Source: Nonomuraea coxensis DSM 45129
Lineage (GTDB): Bacteria > Actinomycetota > Actinomycetes > Streptosporangiales > Streptosporangiaceae
DNA: 64,000 nt
Reading direction: 5' to 3'
NCBI RefSeq assembly: GCF_019397265.1
Contig: NZ_CP068985.1
Location: 5,188,501-5,252,500, forward strand
Under the pieces are notes generated by a model, which saw only the letters and a program-made list of their open reading frames with translations, was not told where the DNA came from and did not search any database. Made by a program: the position numbers and the translations under genes. Shown in pieces: positions 8,688 to 16,002 of this stretch. How positions within the stretch are numbered: position 1 is the first letter of the stretch; every line of letters starts with the position of its first letter.

Positions 8688-8924
8688 GTGGCCGCGGTCT
8701 GGACCGTCGTCCTGTGCCTCACCCTGGCCCGTTTCCTCGCCACGGGGCAGTCCGTCACGCAGGACGACGCCCCCGGGTGCTTCCCGGACCTGACGGACGC
8801 CTGGGCCTCGTGGTGGATCCGCCTGTACGACTCCGAGACGCAAGGGCTCAGGGTGGCCGCGGCGGCCATCGGCGTGCTCGCGGCCCGGTCCGCGCGGGAC
8901 GTCACTCCGGCAGGTCGCGGGTGA
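8688..8924 (+). CDS. Possible small membrane protein
   Basis: An open frame of 78 codons from a GTG, with a hydrophobic N-terminal segment and a Trp-rich stretch (AWASWWIRLYDSE). It is the only candidate in the 283-base gap between the CBS operon and ppk2, overlaps the 3' end of ppk2 by 23 bases, and has no clear ribosome site. No family recognised; it may be chance. Confidence 0.22.
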   Translation: MAAVWTVVLCLTLARFLATGQSVTQDDAPGCFPDLTDAWASWWIRLYDSETQGLRVAAAAIGVLAARSARDVTPAGRG

Positions 8925-9714
8925 CGTCGGGGATCTGGGACCCGAGCCGGGGTGGGCGGCGGTAGCCGGTGGGGGGCGGCCGTTCGGGGATCTCCAGCGG
9001 CGCCCGCCGCACCTCGTGGTACGGGATCGAGGCCAGCAGGTGGGCGATCATGTTGATCCGGGCCCGCCGTTTGTCCTCGCTCTCCACGTCGTACCAGGGG
9101 GCCTCGGGGATGTGGGTGTGCACCATCATCTCGTCCTTGGCCCGCGAGTAGTCCTCCCACCGGGTGATCGACTCCAGGTCCATCTCCGACAGCTTCCACC
9201 GCCGCATCGGGTCCCCGGACCGGGCGCGGAAGCGCCGCTCCTGCTCGGCGTCGCTCACCGAGAACCAGTACTTGCGCAGCAGGATGCCGTCCTCGACCAG
9301 CAGCCGCTCGAAGATCGGGCACTGGTGCAGGAACCGGGTGTACTCCTCCTGGGTGCAGAAACCCATCACCCGCTCCACCCCGGCCCGGTTGTACCAGCTC
9401 CGGTCGAACAGCACGATCTCCCCGGCCGCCGGCAGGTGCGCCACGTAGCGCTGGAAGTACCACTGCGTCCGCTCCCGCTCGGTGGGGGCGGGCAGGGCGG
9501 CGATCCGGGCCACGCGCGGGTTGAGGTACTCGGCCACCCGCTTGATCGTGCTGCCCTTCCCGGCGGCGTCCCTGCCCTCGAAGATCACGACGACCCTGTG
9601 GCCGCCGTCCTTCACCCACTCCTGCAGCTTGACCAGCTCCGCCTGGAGGCGGAACAGCTCCTTCTCGTACGGTCTGCGCTTCAACCGGCCGTTGCCCGCG
9701 TCGGTGCTCATCAT
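8902..9714 (-). CDS. ppk2: Polyphosphate kinase 2 (PPK2) family protein
   Basis: Transfers phosphate between polyphosphate and nucleoside di- or monophosphates. 270 residues, a single PPK2 domain with Walker A (FEGRDAAGKGST), Walker B with the lid (LFDRSWYNRAGVE) and the EAPWYDVES stretch near the C-terminus. The start is likely one of two adjacent ATGs at 9714/9711; the frame is open to 9747 but overlaps nothing useful. It follows the universal stress gene closely on the same strand, so it probably shares that gene's promoter and DosR-like boxes, linking polyphosphate use to dormancy. A second PPK2 lies at 23232. Confidence 0.9.
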   Translation of the reverse strand: MMSTDAGNGRLKRRPYEKELFRLQAELVKLQEWVKDGGHRVVVIFEGRDAAGKGSTIKRVAEYLNPRVARIAALPAPTERERTQWYFQRYVAHLPAAGEIVLFDRSWYNRAGVERVMGFCTQEEYTRFLHQCPIFERLLVEDGILLRKYWFSVSDAEQERRFRARSGDPMRRWKLSEMDLESITRWEDYSRAKDEMMVHTHIPEAPWYDVESEDKRRARINMIAHLLASIPYHEVRRAPLEIPERPPPTGYRRPPRLGSQIPDVTRDLPE

Positions 9715-9750
9715 GGCAGCCAACCCTGCCCCGGGCCGCCGGGGCAAGGA

Positions 9751-10590
9751 TCAGCGCACCACGGCGACGGCGCAGCGGGCGTGGTGGAGGACACCGCGGC
9801 TGACCGAGCCGAGCAGGGCCGAGCCCACCGCGCCGCGCCCGTGCGAGCCGACCACCACGAGGTCGGCCTGCGCGCCGGCGGCGGTCAGCACGTCCACCGG
9901 GTGCCCCGAGGGCGTGTCCTCGATGACCTCGACGTCCGGGTGCTCCCCGCGGAGGGGCTCCAGCGCGCCGATGACGAGCTGGTGCTGGGCGGCGCGGATC
10001 TCGTCCACGTCGTAGGCGATCTCCGGCGCGAACGCGTGCACGGGAAGCTGCCAGGCGTGCACCACCCGCAGCTTGGCGCCGCGCAGCTCGGCCAGGCGGA
10101 AGGCGTAGGCGAGGGCGGGCCGGCACTCGGGCGAGTCGTCGACGCCGACCACGATCTCGCCGCTCACGGGCTGCCGCTGCGCGCGTACCACGACGACGGG
10201 GCAGCGGACGTGCCCGGCCACGTGCGTGCTGACCGAGCCGAGCAGCGCCCCGGCGAAGCCGCCGAGCCCCCGGCTGCCCACCACGATCTCGCTCGCGTCC
10301 TCGGCCTGCTCGCGCAGCACGACGGCGGCGGCGCCCTCCACCTCGCGGGTCTCCACCTCGACGTGCGGCTGCCGCTCGCGGACCAGCGCGACCGCCTCGT
10401 CCAGGATCCTGCGGCCCTCGCGCAGCAGCACGTCGGGCAGGACGGGGTTGGGGAACCTGCCGATCTGGTACGGCGTGCGGTCCACGGCGTGCACGATGCG
10501 CAGCGACTCCCCCGTCCGCAGCGCGTCAGCGGCGGCCCATTCCACGGCGGCCCGCGCCGCCACCGATCCGTCGACACCCACAACGATCAT
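9751..10590 (-). CDS. Universal stress protein with two Usp domains
   Basis: Cytoplasmic protein of 279 residues with two tandem Usp domains, the layout of mycobacterial Rv2623 and Rv2005c, which belong to the dormancy regulon and bind ATP. Each half ends in the nucleotide-binding pattern G-x2-G-x9-G-S: VVGSRGLGGFAGALLGS near residue 120 and VVGSHGRGAVGSALLGS near 255. ATG 10590 has a strong GAGGAGGAAG ribosome site; the frame stays open to 11472 only because GC-rich DNA lacks stops. Paired DosR-like boxes lie 65-100 bases upstream. Likely co-transcribed with ppk2. Confidence 0.92.
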   Translation of the reverse strand: MIVVGVDGSVAARAAVEWAAADALRTGESLRIVHAVDRTPYQIGRFPNPVLPDVLLREGRRILDEAVALVRERQPHVEVETREVEGAAAVVLREQAEDASEIVVGSRGLGGFAGALLGSVSTHVAGHVRCPVVVVRAQRQPVSGEIVVGVDDSPECRPALAYAFRLAELRGAKLRVVHAWQLPVHAFAPEIAYDVDEIRAAQHQLVIGALEPLRGEHPDVEVIEDTPSGHPVDVLTAAGAQADLVVVGSHGRGAVGSALLGSVSRGVLHHARCAVAVVR

Positions 10591-10654
10591 GACTTCCTCC
10601 TCGGCCGCTCCTGCTGACACCTCAAGTCGACCGCGCCGGCGGTGGCCGGGTGCA

Positions 10655-10668
10655 GGGCCGGAGGTCCC
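10655..10668. promoter_or_regulatory. DosR/DevR-like box 1 upstream of the universal stress gene
   Basis: GGGCCGGAGGTCCC, one base from the box at 6486. It forms a pair with 10677-10690 at a centre spacing of 22 bp, the same spacing as at cydA. Confidence 0.55.
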
Positions 10669-10676
10669 GGGGCGCC

Positions 10677-10690
10677 GGGTCCAACGGCCC
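10677..10690. promoter_or_regulatory. DosR/DevR-like box 2 upstream of the universal stress gene
   Basis: GGGTCCAACGGCCC fits GGGNC-N4-GNCCC. It could serve the universal stress gene leftward and the HTH-PNPOx gene (start 10825) rightward. Confidence 0.45.
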
Positions 10691-10824
10691 GCGGGCGGGC
10701 CGGGCCGCCATGGCTGGCCCGGAGCCGCGGGGGTAGCGTCGAGGACATGGCCACCGCTCCGGCGACCGGCGCGGCTCCGTCCGACGCCGGCCGCCGGGCG
10801 GCCTAGGGACTGGGGGGAACCATC

Positions 10825-11481
10825 ATGACCGGAACCGGCGATCTGGGCCGGCGCCTGATCCATCACCGTGAGCGCCTCGGCCTGACCCGCGAGCAGGTCG
10901 CGGCGCGCGCCGAGATGTCGGCGGGCTACCTGCAGTACCTGGAGGAGCACGCCGACATGACGGAGACCGGGTCGCTGCACCGGCTGGCCGACGCCCTGGG
11001 CACGACGATGGACGAGCTGCTCGGCGGAGGCCGCGACCGCCCTCCCGGGCGCGGCCCCGCGATGGCCCATCCCTCGCTGGAGGTGCTGAGCGAGGAGGAG
11101 TGCCGGCGGCTGATCGCGCCGGGCGGGATCGGGCGGGTGGCCTTCTCCGGCTCGCACGGCCCGACGGTGCTGCCGGTGAACTTCAAGATGCACCGCGGCG
11201 CGGTCGTCTTCCGCACCGCCTACGGCGGGCCGATGGACCAGGACCTGCGGTCGGGCGTGGCGGGCGTCGAGATCAAGATCGCCTTCGAGGTGGACCGCAT
11301 CGACGAGGCCCGCAGGGAGGGGTGGAGCGTGCTGGTCCAGGGAGCCGCGCACCACGTGCCGGAGGAGGAGGCGGCCACGGCGGCCGGATGCGAGGTGACG
11401 CCGTGGGCGGGCGGCGAGCGCCACCTGTACGTCAGGATCGTCCCGCAGCAGATCACGGGGCGGCGCATCCACGGGCTGTGA
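10825..11481 (+). CDS. HTH-PNPOx (pyridoxamine 5'-phosphate oxidase-like) fusion
   Basis: 218-residue protein with an N-terminal XRE-type helix-turn-helix (about residues 5-65, with LTREQVAARAEMSAGYL) and a C-terminal split-barrel flavin/F420-type domain (about 80-215, starting LSEEECRRLIAPGGIGRVAF). Such fusions occur often near stress genes in actinomycetes; a split-barrel protein (Rv0080) is in the mycobacterial dormancy regulon. The N-terminal half should bind DNA and the C-terminal half a flavin or deazaflavin, suggesting a redox-responsive regulator, though no ligand is proven. ATG 10825 has a GGGGGGAA site. Confidence 0.82.
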   Translation: MTGTGDLGRRLIHHRERLGLTREQVAARAEMSAGYLQYLEEHADMTETGSLHRLADALGTTMDELLGGGRDRPPGRGPAMAHPSLEVLSEEECRRLIAPGGIGRVAFSGSHGPTVLPVNFKMHRGAVVFRTAYGGPMDQDLRSGVAGVEIKIAFEVDRIDEARREGWSVLVQGAAHHVPEEEAATAAGCEVTPWAGGERHLYVRIVPQQITGRRIHGL

Positions 11482-12510
11482 TCACCTGGCCGGGGCGCCG
11501 TAGTGCGCGGCGACGGCGGCGAAGGCCTCCTTCGGCTCCCACGGCAGGTCGGGGTAGGTCGTGCCACGGCCGTGCTCCAGCACCTTGACGATGCCGTAGC
11601 TGGCCAGGTCGAGGTCCTCGCGCGGGTCTCCGTCCGGGCGGTGCACGTGGTCGTAGAGGGCGAGCACGAACACGAACGCGCTGTCCACGCCCGCGGCGTC
11701 GAACACCTCCAGCAGCTCGCGCACGTACGCGGCCTGGCCGGGCTCGTCGCGCTCGTACACGCCGCGCAGCCGGACCGGGCCGCGCTCGTCGTCGTACTCG
11801 ACGGCGTCCAGGCCGGTGGCGCCCAGGTCGCCCGCGCCCCGGTAGCCGGCCGAGCCGAACTCGGTGACGGCGACCGGCTTGCCCTGCGCCACCAGCGCGC
11901 GCACGCCCTCCTCGAAGTGGCCGGCGGTCTCCGCCGACCGGTAGAGGTCCACGGAGACGAGGTCGAACGGCGTCCAGTCGACGCGTTCCAGCGGGATGGA
12001 GGCGTAGGTGACCCGGCCGCCGAACCGCTCGCGGACCAGCGCCACGGCCCCGGCGAGGAAGTCGTTGACCCGGGAGCTCACCTCGGCGACGCGCTCCGGC
12101 AGTCCCTCGCCCCGCAGGAGCAGGTCGAGCCGTTCCCTGAGACCGCCGCCGGGCAGGAAGCCGGGGTTCATGAGGCTCAGCTCGGCGCCGGTGACGAAGA
12201 CGACGTCGGCGCCGCTCCGCCTCACGCGCTCGGCCCGCTCCGCGCAGTCGGCGAACAGCTCCAGGCACTCCCCGGGGGTGAGCTCCAGTGGGTAGGGCGA
12301 GAACCACACCTCCAGGCCGAGCTCCGCGGCGTACGCGGCGGCGAACTCCAGCCGGTCGGGGTCGCCGCCGATCACGCGGACGGCGGTGCAGTGCAGGTCG
12401 TCGCGGATGATCCGCAGCTCGCGGCGGACCATGGCGGGGTCGAACTTCCGGCGGGAGAGCTTGCCCTTGTGGCGGAAGCCGGTCTCGTAGCTGATGCCTC
12501 TGGCGCGCAC
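11482..12510 (-). CDS. TIM-barrel glycoside-hydrolase-like protein ('abortive infection protein' type)
   Basis: 342-residue protein starting at GTG 12510 after a GAGGAAGGGGG ribosome site. The sequence begins RARGISYETGF and shows barrel-like stretches ending in acidic residues (VWFSPYPLELT, PVAVTEFGSAGY, SVDLYR), resembling glycoside-hydrolase-like barrels. Relatives in Streptomyces are often labelled abortive infection protein, a name I cannot support by mechanism. No signal peptide, so cytoplasmic. It is divergent from a TetR regulator with an inverted repeat over the -10 region, so it is probably the regulated target. Confidence 0.65.
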   Translation of the reverse strand: MRARGISYETGFRHKGKLSRRKFDPAMVRRELRIIRDDLHCTAVRVIGGDPDRLEFAAAYAAELGLEVWFSPYPLELTPGECLELFADCAERAERVRRSGADVVFVTGAELSLMNPGFLPGGGLRERLDLLLRGEGLPERVAEVSSRVNDFLAGAVALVRERFGGRVTYASIPLERVDWTPFDLVSVDLYRSAETAGHFEEGVRALVAQGKPVAVTEFGSAGYRGAGDLGATGLDAVEYDDERGPVRLRGVYERDEPGQAAYVRELLEVFDAAGVDSAFVFVLALYDHVHRPDGDPREDLDLASYGIVKVLEHGRGTTYPDLPWEPKEAFAAVAAHYGAPAR

Positions 12511-12536
12511 GGCAGCACGCCCCCTTCCTCGATTAG

Positions 12537-12577
12537 GGTACGAGCAGTACCGTAGACGCATGTCGGGCAGGGCACAA
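12537..12577 (-). promoter_or_regulatory. Promoter and TetR-type operator for the TIM-barrel gene
   Basis: On the minus strand a -35 TTGTGC (12572-12577) and -10 TACGGT (12549-12554) are separated by 17 bases. The perfect inverted repeat GGTAC-GAGCA-GTACC (12537-12551) overlaps the -10, as expected for a repressor site of the divergent TetR protein. A second partial copy (TAGGGTACGGAC) lies at the TetR start. Confidence 0.55.
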
Positions 12578-12588
12578 CTCCGTTCCGC

Positions 12589-12594
12589 TAGGGT
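12589..12594 (+). promoter_or_regulatory. -10 box of a probable leaderless tetR transcript
   Basis: TAGGGT fits the actinobacterial TANNNT -10, and the GTG start at 12601 sits seven bases downstream, where transcription should begin. No Shine-Dalgarno site precedes the GTG. Confidence 0.5.
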
Positions 12595-12600
12595 ACGGAC

Positions 12601-13206
12601 GTGAGCGATTCGACGAAGCGGCCCCGCCGCCGCGGCGCCGCGCTGGAGGAGGCCATCCTGCGCGCCGCGGCCGACGAGCTGGCCGGGTCCGGCTACGCCG
12701 GCTTCACCATGGACCGCGTCGCCGCCCGCGCGGGCACCAACAAGAACGCCCTCTACCGCCGCTGGCCCAACCGCCTCGCCCTCGGCGTGGCCGCCTACCG
12801 CCTGCTGGCCGCGACCGTCCGGCCTCCCGACACCGGCGACCTGCGCGAGGACGCCCTGGAGATGCTGCGCAGGGCCAACCGGCACTGGAGCTCACCGCTC
12901 GGCATGATCCTGCGCGAGCTGATGGCGGCGGCCGGAGGCGCGACCGGCCTCCTGGCCCACCTGCCCGAGCAGTCCACCGACACGACGGCCGCCACCTGGC
13001 TGACCATCCTCGGGCGCGCGGTCGCCCGCGGCGAGGCCGCCCCTGAGGCGCTGCACCCGCGGGTCGCCACCGTGGCCATGGTGCTGCTGCGCGACGAGTT
13101 CGTGGTGCGCGGCGTCCCTACCGCGCCCGACGACGTCCTCGTCGAGATCGTCGACGAGGTGTTCCTGCCGCTGGTGCGCGGCCGGGGCGGCGCGGCGGGC
13201 TCATGA
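12601..13206 (+). CDS. TetR family transcriptional regulator
   Basis: 201-residue repressor-type protein. The N-terminal DNA-binding domain (about residues 12-60) has the TetR signature in AGFTMDRVAARAGTNKNALY followed by RRWPNR; the C-terminal ligand domain resembles the TetR_C type of AcrR/TetR proteins. Likely represses itself and the divergent TIM-barrel gene through the shared operator. GTG 12601 appears to be a leaderless start. Its last bases overlap the end of the convergent RsbW-like gene by six. Confidence 0.88.
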   Translation: MSDSTKRPRRRGAALEEAILRAAADELAGSGYAGFTMDRVAARAGTNKNALYRRWPNRLALGVAAYRLLAATVRPPDTGDLREDALEMLRRANRHWSSPLGMILRELMAAAGGATGLLAHLPEQSTDTTAATWLTILGRAVARGEAAPEALHPRVATVAMVLLRDEFVVRGVPTAPDDVLVEIVDEVFLPLVRGRGGAAGS

Positions 13207-13611
13207 CGACGTCTCCAGCACGACGGTGGTGCCGTGGGTGTCGGAGTGCAGGGTGAAGCGCTCGACGTTGTTCCTGGCCAGCCAGAGACCCCTGCCGCGC
13301 GGATGGTCCGGCGGCGGCAGGCGGGGCTCGGCCGCGCCGCCCGGCCCCTGGTCGAGGACACGGCAGTAGAGCCTCCGGCCCTGCTGCCACAGGCTCAGCC
13401 GGCCGTGCCCGCCGCCGTGCCGCACCGCGTTCGTGGTGATCTCGTTGACCGCGACGACGAAGCGGTACAGGGTCAGCCCGGTCAGCCCCCGTCCACGGCA
13501 GGCGCGCTCCACCTCGTGCCGGAGCCGGACCAGCGTGTGACGGTCGAACTCGCGTGCCAGCAGGGCCTGCGGGCCGGGCGGCGGCGTGTCCGGGGGCGGG
13601 GACTCGCTCAT
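13201..13611 (-). CDS. RsbW-like ATP-binding anti-sigma kinase
   Basis: 136-residue HATPase_c protein of the anti-sigma regulatory kinase type. The N box is visible in AVNEITTNAVRHGGG (about residue 60) and the G1 box in DQGPGG, with GRGLWLARNNVERF near the C-terminus. Such kinases bind a sigma factor and phosphorylate a STAS antagonist. The start overlaps the stop of the ANTAR-PAS-SpoIIE gene by four bases, so phosphatase, kinase and the STAS gene upstream form a partner-switching operon. The sigma factor target is not identified. Confidence 0.88.
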   Translation of the reverse strand: MSESPPPDTPPPGPQALLAREFDRHTLVRLRHEVERACRGRGLTGLTLYRFVVAVNEITTNAVRHGGGHGRLSLWQQGRRLYCRVLDQGPGGAAEPRLPPPDHPRGRGLWLARNNVERFTLHSDTHGTTVVLETSS

Positions 13612-15539
13612 CGCGCCTCCCCAGGGAGGAGGGGGCGCGCGGCCAGGATGCAGGTGTCGTCGTCGGGGTTGGCGTGGCGGAGCTGCTTCAGCAGGTCGGC
13701 CAGCGGGTGGGGGGCGGGCTCGGCGGTGATCCGGTCGAGGACGGCCAGCACGGAGGCGAGCCCTTCGTCGAGGTTGCGCCGGCGGTGCTCGACGAGGCCG
13801 TCGGTGTAGAGCAGCAGCACGTCGCCGGGGCGCAGGCGGGTGGAGGTCGTGGAGTAGCGGGCGTCGGGGAAGGCGCCGAGCAGCGGCCCGCCGGGCCGGT
13901 CGAGCTCGACGGTCCGGCCGGCGCGGGCCCGCAGCGGCGGAGGATGCCCGGCTCGGGCCCACACCAGGCGGCCGGTGGCCGGCTCGTAGCGGGCCACGAC
14001 GGCGGTGGCCGTCACGGGCACCCCGCCGCGCGGCGGGCCGGTCGGGTCGCCCGCGAACAGCAGCCGGTTGAGCGCGGCGAGCAGCCGGGCCGGGTCGCGG
14101 GTGGTGGTGACGGACAGCGCGGCCAGGGCGTGGCGGAGCTGGGCCATCGCGGCGGCCGCCTCGATGCCGTGCCCGGCCACGTCGCCCACGGCGAGCAGGA
14201 CGGCGCCGTCGCCGGCGGGCGCGGCGTGGTACCAGTCGCCGCCGACCCTGCTGACCTGCTCGGCGGGCAGGTAGCGGACCGCGACCCGCAGGCCGGGCAG
14301 GTCGATCGGCTCGCGCGGCATCGGCAGCACGATCTGCTGGAGCCGCCCGGCCAGCTCGTGCTCGGCGGCGAGGATGCGCTGGTGCTCGCGGAGCTGCTCC
14401 TCGATCTCGGTGAGCCTGAGCCTGCTGGTCTCGCGGGCGGTGACGTCCTGGACGATCCCGTACACCTTGACCGGGGCGCCCGTGCCGTCGCGGACCGCGT
14501 CCACGACGGTGCGGACGTGCTTGACCCGGCCGGCCACCCCGATGCGGAAGGTGGCGTCCACGGCCTCGCCGCGGCCGAACGCCTCCGCCGCCTCGCGGCG
14601 CACGGGCAGGTCCTCGGGCAGGACCAGCGCCTCGCTCTCCTCGCGGGGCAGCGGCCCGGCGGCGGGGTCGCGCTCGTAGATCCGGTAGAGCCCCGCCGAC
14701 CAGCGGGTCTGCCCGGTGACGAGGTCCCATTCCGCCCAGCCCATGTTGCCCAGGCGCTCGGTCTGGGCGATGCGCTCGGCCAGCCGGGTCTCCTCGTCGT
14801 GGCGGACCCAGCTCTGCAGCAGCCCGCCGCCGACCGGCCACACCTTCACGGTGAGCGGCACCTCGGCGGGCGCGCGCTCCGCCGAGGTGGCGTAGGGGAC
14901 GGGGCCGACCTCGCGCGGGCGGCCGTCGCGCAGCGTCTCGCGCCAGGCGTCCCAGATGGGCCCGCCGACGATCGTGGGGTAGATCTCGCTCATCCTGCGG
15001 CCGACGATCTCCGCGCCGCCGCGCCCCGACAGGTCCACCACGGACGGGGCGGCGGCGGCGATGACGTAGTCGGCGACCTGGCCCGCCGGGTCGTACTCGG
15101 GGAGGATCAGGATGCGGCGCTCGGGCAGGGTGTCGAGGACCTGCCGCACCGCCTCGATCCACGCCCGCCGCGGCGGCGCGGGGGGCGACGCAGGGAGCGG
15201 CGGGGTCAGCGGCCCCGGCGGTGGCAGGGTGGCGTGGCGGGCGGGGCCGCGGCGGGCGGGCAGGGCGGCCTCCACCGTGGCGGCCAGTCCGGCCTCCCCG
15301 CGCGGGGGCAGGCGTTCCAGCGCCGCCAGCACCTCGCCGGCCAGCTCCTGGACGGGCCGCCGCCGCTCGGCCGCCAGCCGCACCAGGTAGGCGTGGGCCT
15401 CCCCCACCCGGCAGCCGGTCCGCCCGGCCAGCAGGCCGCTCGCCCGCGCCAGCAGCACCTCGGGGTGGGAGCGCACCCGCGCGAGGCGGTCGTCGAGGTC
15501 GGCCAGCCGGCCGCGGTAGCCCTCCAGCGGGTCCGTCAT
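13608..15539 (-). CDS. ANTAR-PAS-SpoIIE protein phosphatase
   Basis: 643-residue multi-domain phosphatase. Residues about 20-75 resemble an ANTAR RNA-binding domain (ASGLLAGRTGCRVGEAHAYL); about 120-240 and 250-370 look like PAS sensor domains; and from about 400 a PPM/SpoIIE phosphatase follows with GGDWYH, VGDVAGHG and LLLYTDGLVEHR, giving the metal-binding aspartates. It should dephosphorylate a STAS antagonist, freeing a sigma factor. It overlaps the STAS gene upstream and the RsbW-like gene downstream by four bases each. ANTAR with SpoIIE suggests a second, RNA-level output. Confidence 0.85.
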   Translation of the reverse strand: MTDPLEGYRGRLADLDDRLARVRSHPEVLLARASGLLAGRTGCRVGEAHAYLVRLAAERRRPVQELAGEVLAALERLPPRGEAGLAATVEAALPARRGPARHATLPPPGPLTPPLPASPPAPPRRAWIEAVRQVLDTLPERRILILPEYDPAGQVADYVIAAAAPSVVDLSGRGGAEIVGRRMSEIYPTIVGGPIWDAWRETLRDGRPREVGPVPYATSAERAPAEVPLTVKVWPVGGGLLQSWVRHDEETRLAERIAQTERLGNMGWAEWDLVTGQTRWSAGLYRIYERDPAAGPLPREESEALVLPEDLPVRREAAEAFGRGEAVDATFRIGVAGRVKHVRTVVDAVRDGTGAPVKVYGIVQDVTARETSRLRLTEIEEQLREHQRILAAEHELAGRLQQIVLPMPREPIDLPGLRVAVRYLPAEQVSRVGGDWYHAAPAGDGAVLLAVGDVAGHGIEAAAAMAQLRHALAALSVTTTRDPARLLAALNRLLFAGDPTGPPRGGVPVTATAVVARYEPATGRLVWARAGHPPPLRARAGRTVELDRPGGPLLGAFPDARYSTTSTRLRPGDVLLLYTDGLVEHRRRNLDEGLASVLAVLDRITAEPAPHPLADLLKQLRHANPDDDTCILAARPLLPGEAR

Positions 15540-15847
15540 TCGAGGCCGAACGCCGTCAGCAGCCCGGTCGTGCGCAGTTGGTCCAGCATGCGCCGGGTGG
15601 GGTTCTCGACGCGGAAGTCGGCCTGCGCGGCCAGGGCCACGCGCATGGCGTCGACGAGCACGCCGATCCCCGTGGAGTCGATGAACGTCACCCCGGCCAG
15701 GTCGACGCGGACCGCCGCGGGACGCCGCTCGGACACGGCGTCCGTGATGATCTTGTGAATCTCGGCCGCGTTCGTGAAGTCGATCTCGCCGCGCAGCGTC
15801 ACGCGCAGCGCGCCGTCGTCGTTGGTGTCGACCGACGCCTCATGCAT
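15536..15847 (-). CDS. STAS domain anti-sigma factor antagonist
   Basis: 103-residue RsbV/SpoIIAA-like protein. The conserved phospho-acceptor serine is in FIDSTGIGVLV (about residue 55). Dephosphorylated antagonist binds the RsbW-like kinase and releases a sigma factor. ATG 15847 was chosen for a GGAGGGGG site seven bases upstream; a longer frame to 15964 has none. First gene of the STAS, phosphatase, kinase operon, with four-base overlaps throughout. Confidence 0.9.
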   Translation of the reverse strand: MHEASVDTNDDGALRVTLRGEIDFTNAAEIHKIITDAVSERRPAAVRVDLAGVTFIDSTGIGVLVDAMRVALAAQADFRVENPTRRMLDQLRTTGLLTAFGLE

Positions 15848-16002
15848 GGCGTGGACCCCCTCCAATACCGTTCGAGAGATGAAACCGGCATGAACGCCAC
15901 GACCTACCGACTCCGCGACTCTGCGTCTCACACGGGTTGCACTAGCGTATTCTTCCGCAACCACCGGGCTGTGTCAGGGGTACGTCGCACCGGGAGGCCC
16001 GC

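Noticed and set aside
10591..11472. Open extension of the universal stress gene to 11472
   Set aside because: The Usp domain and strong ribosome site begin at 10590; the extension is antisense to the HTH-PNPOx gene.
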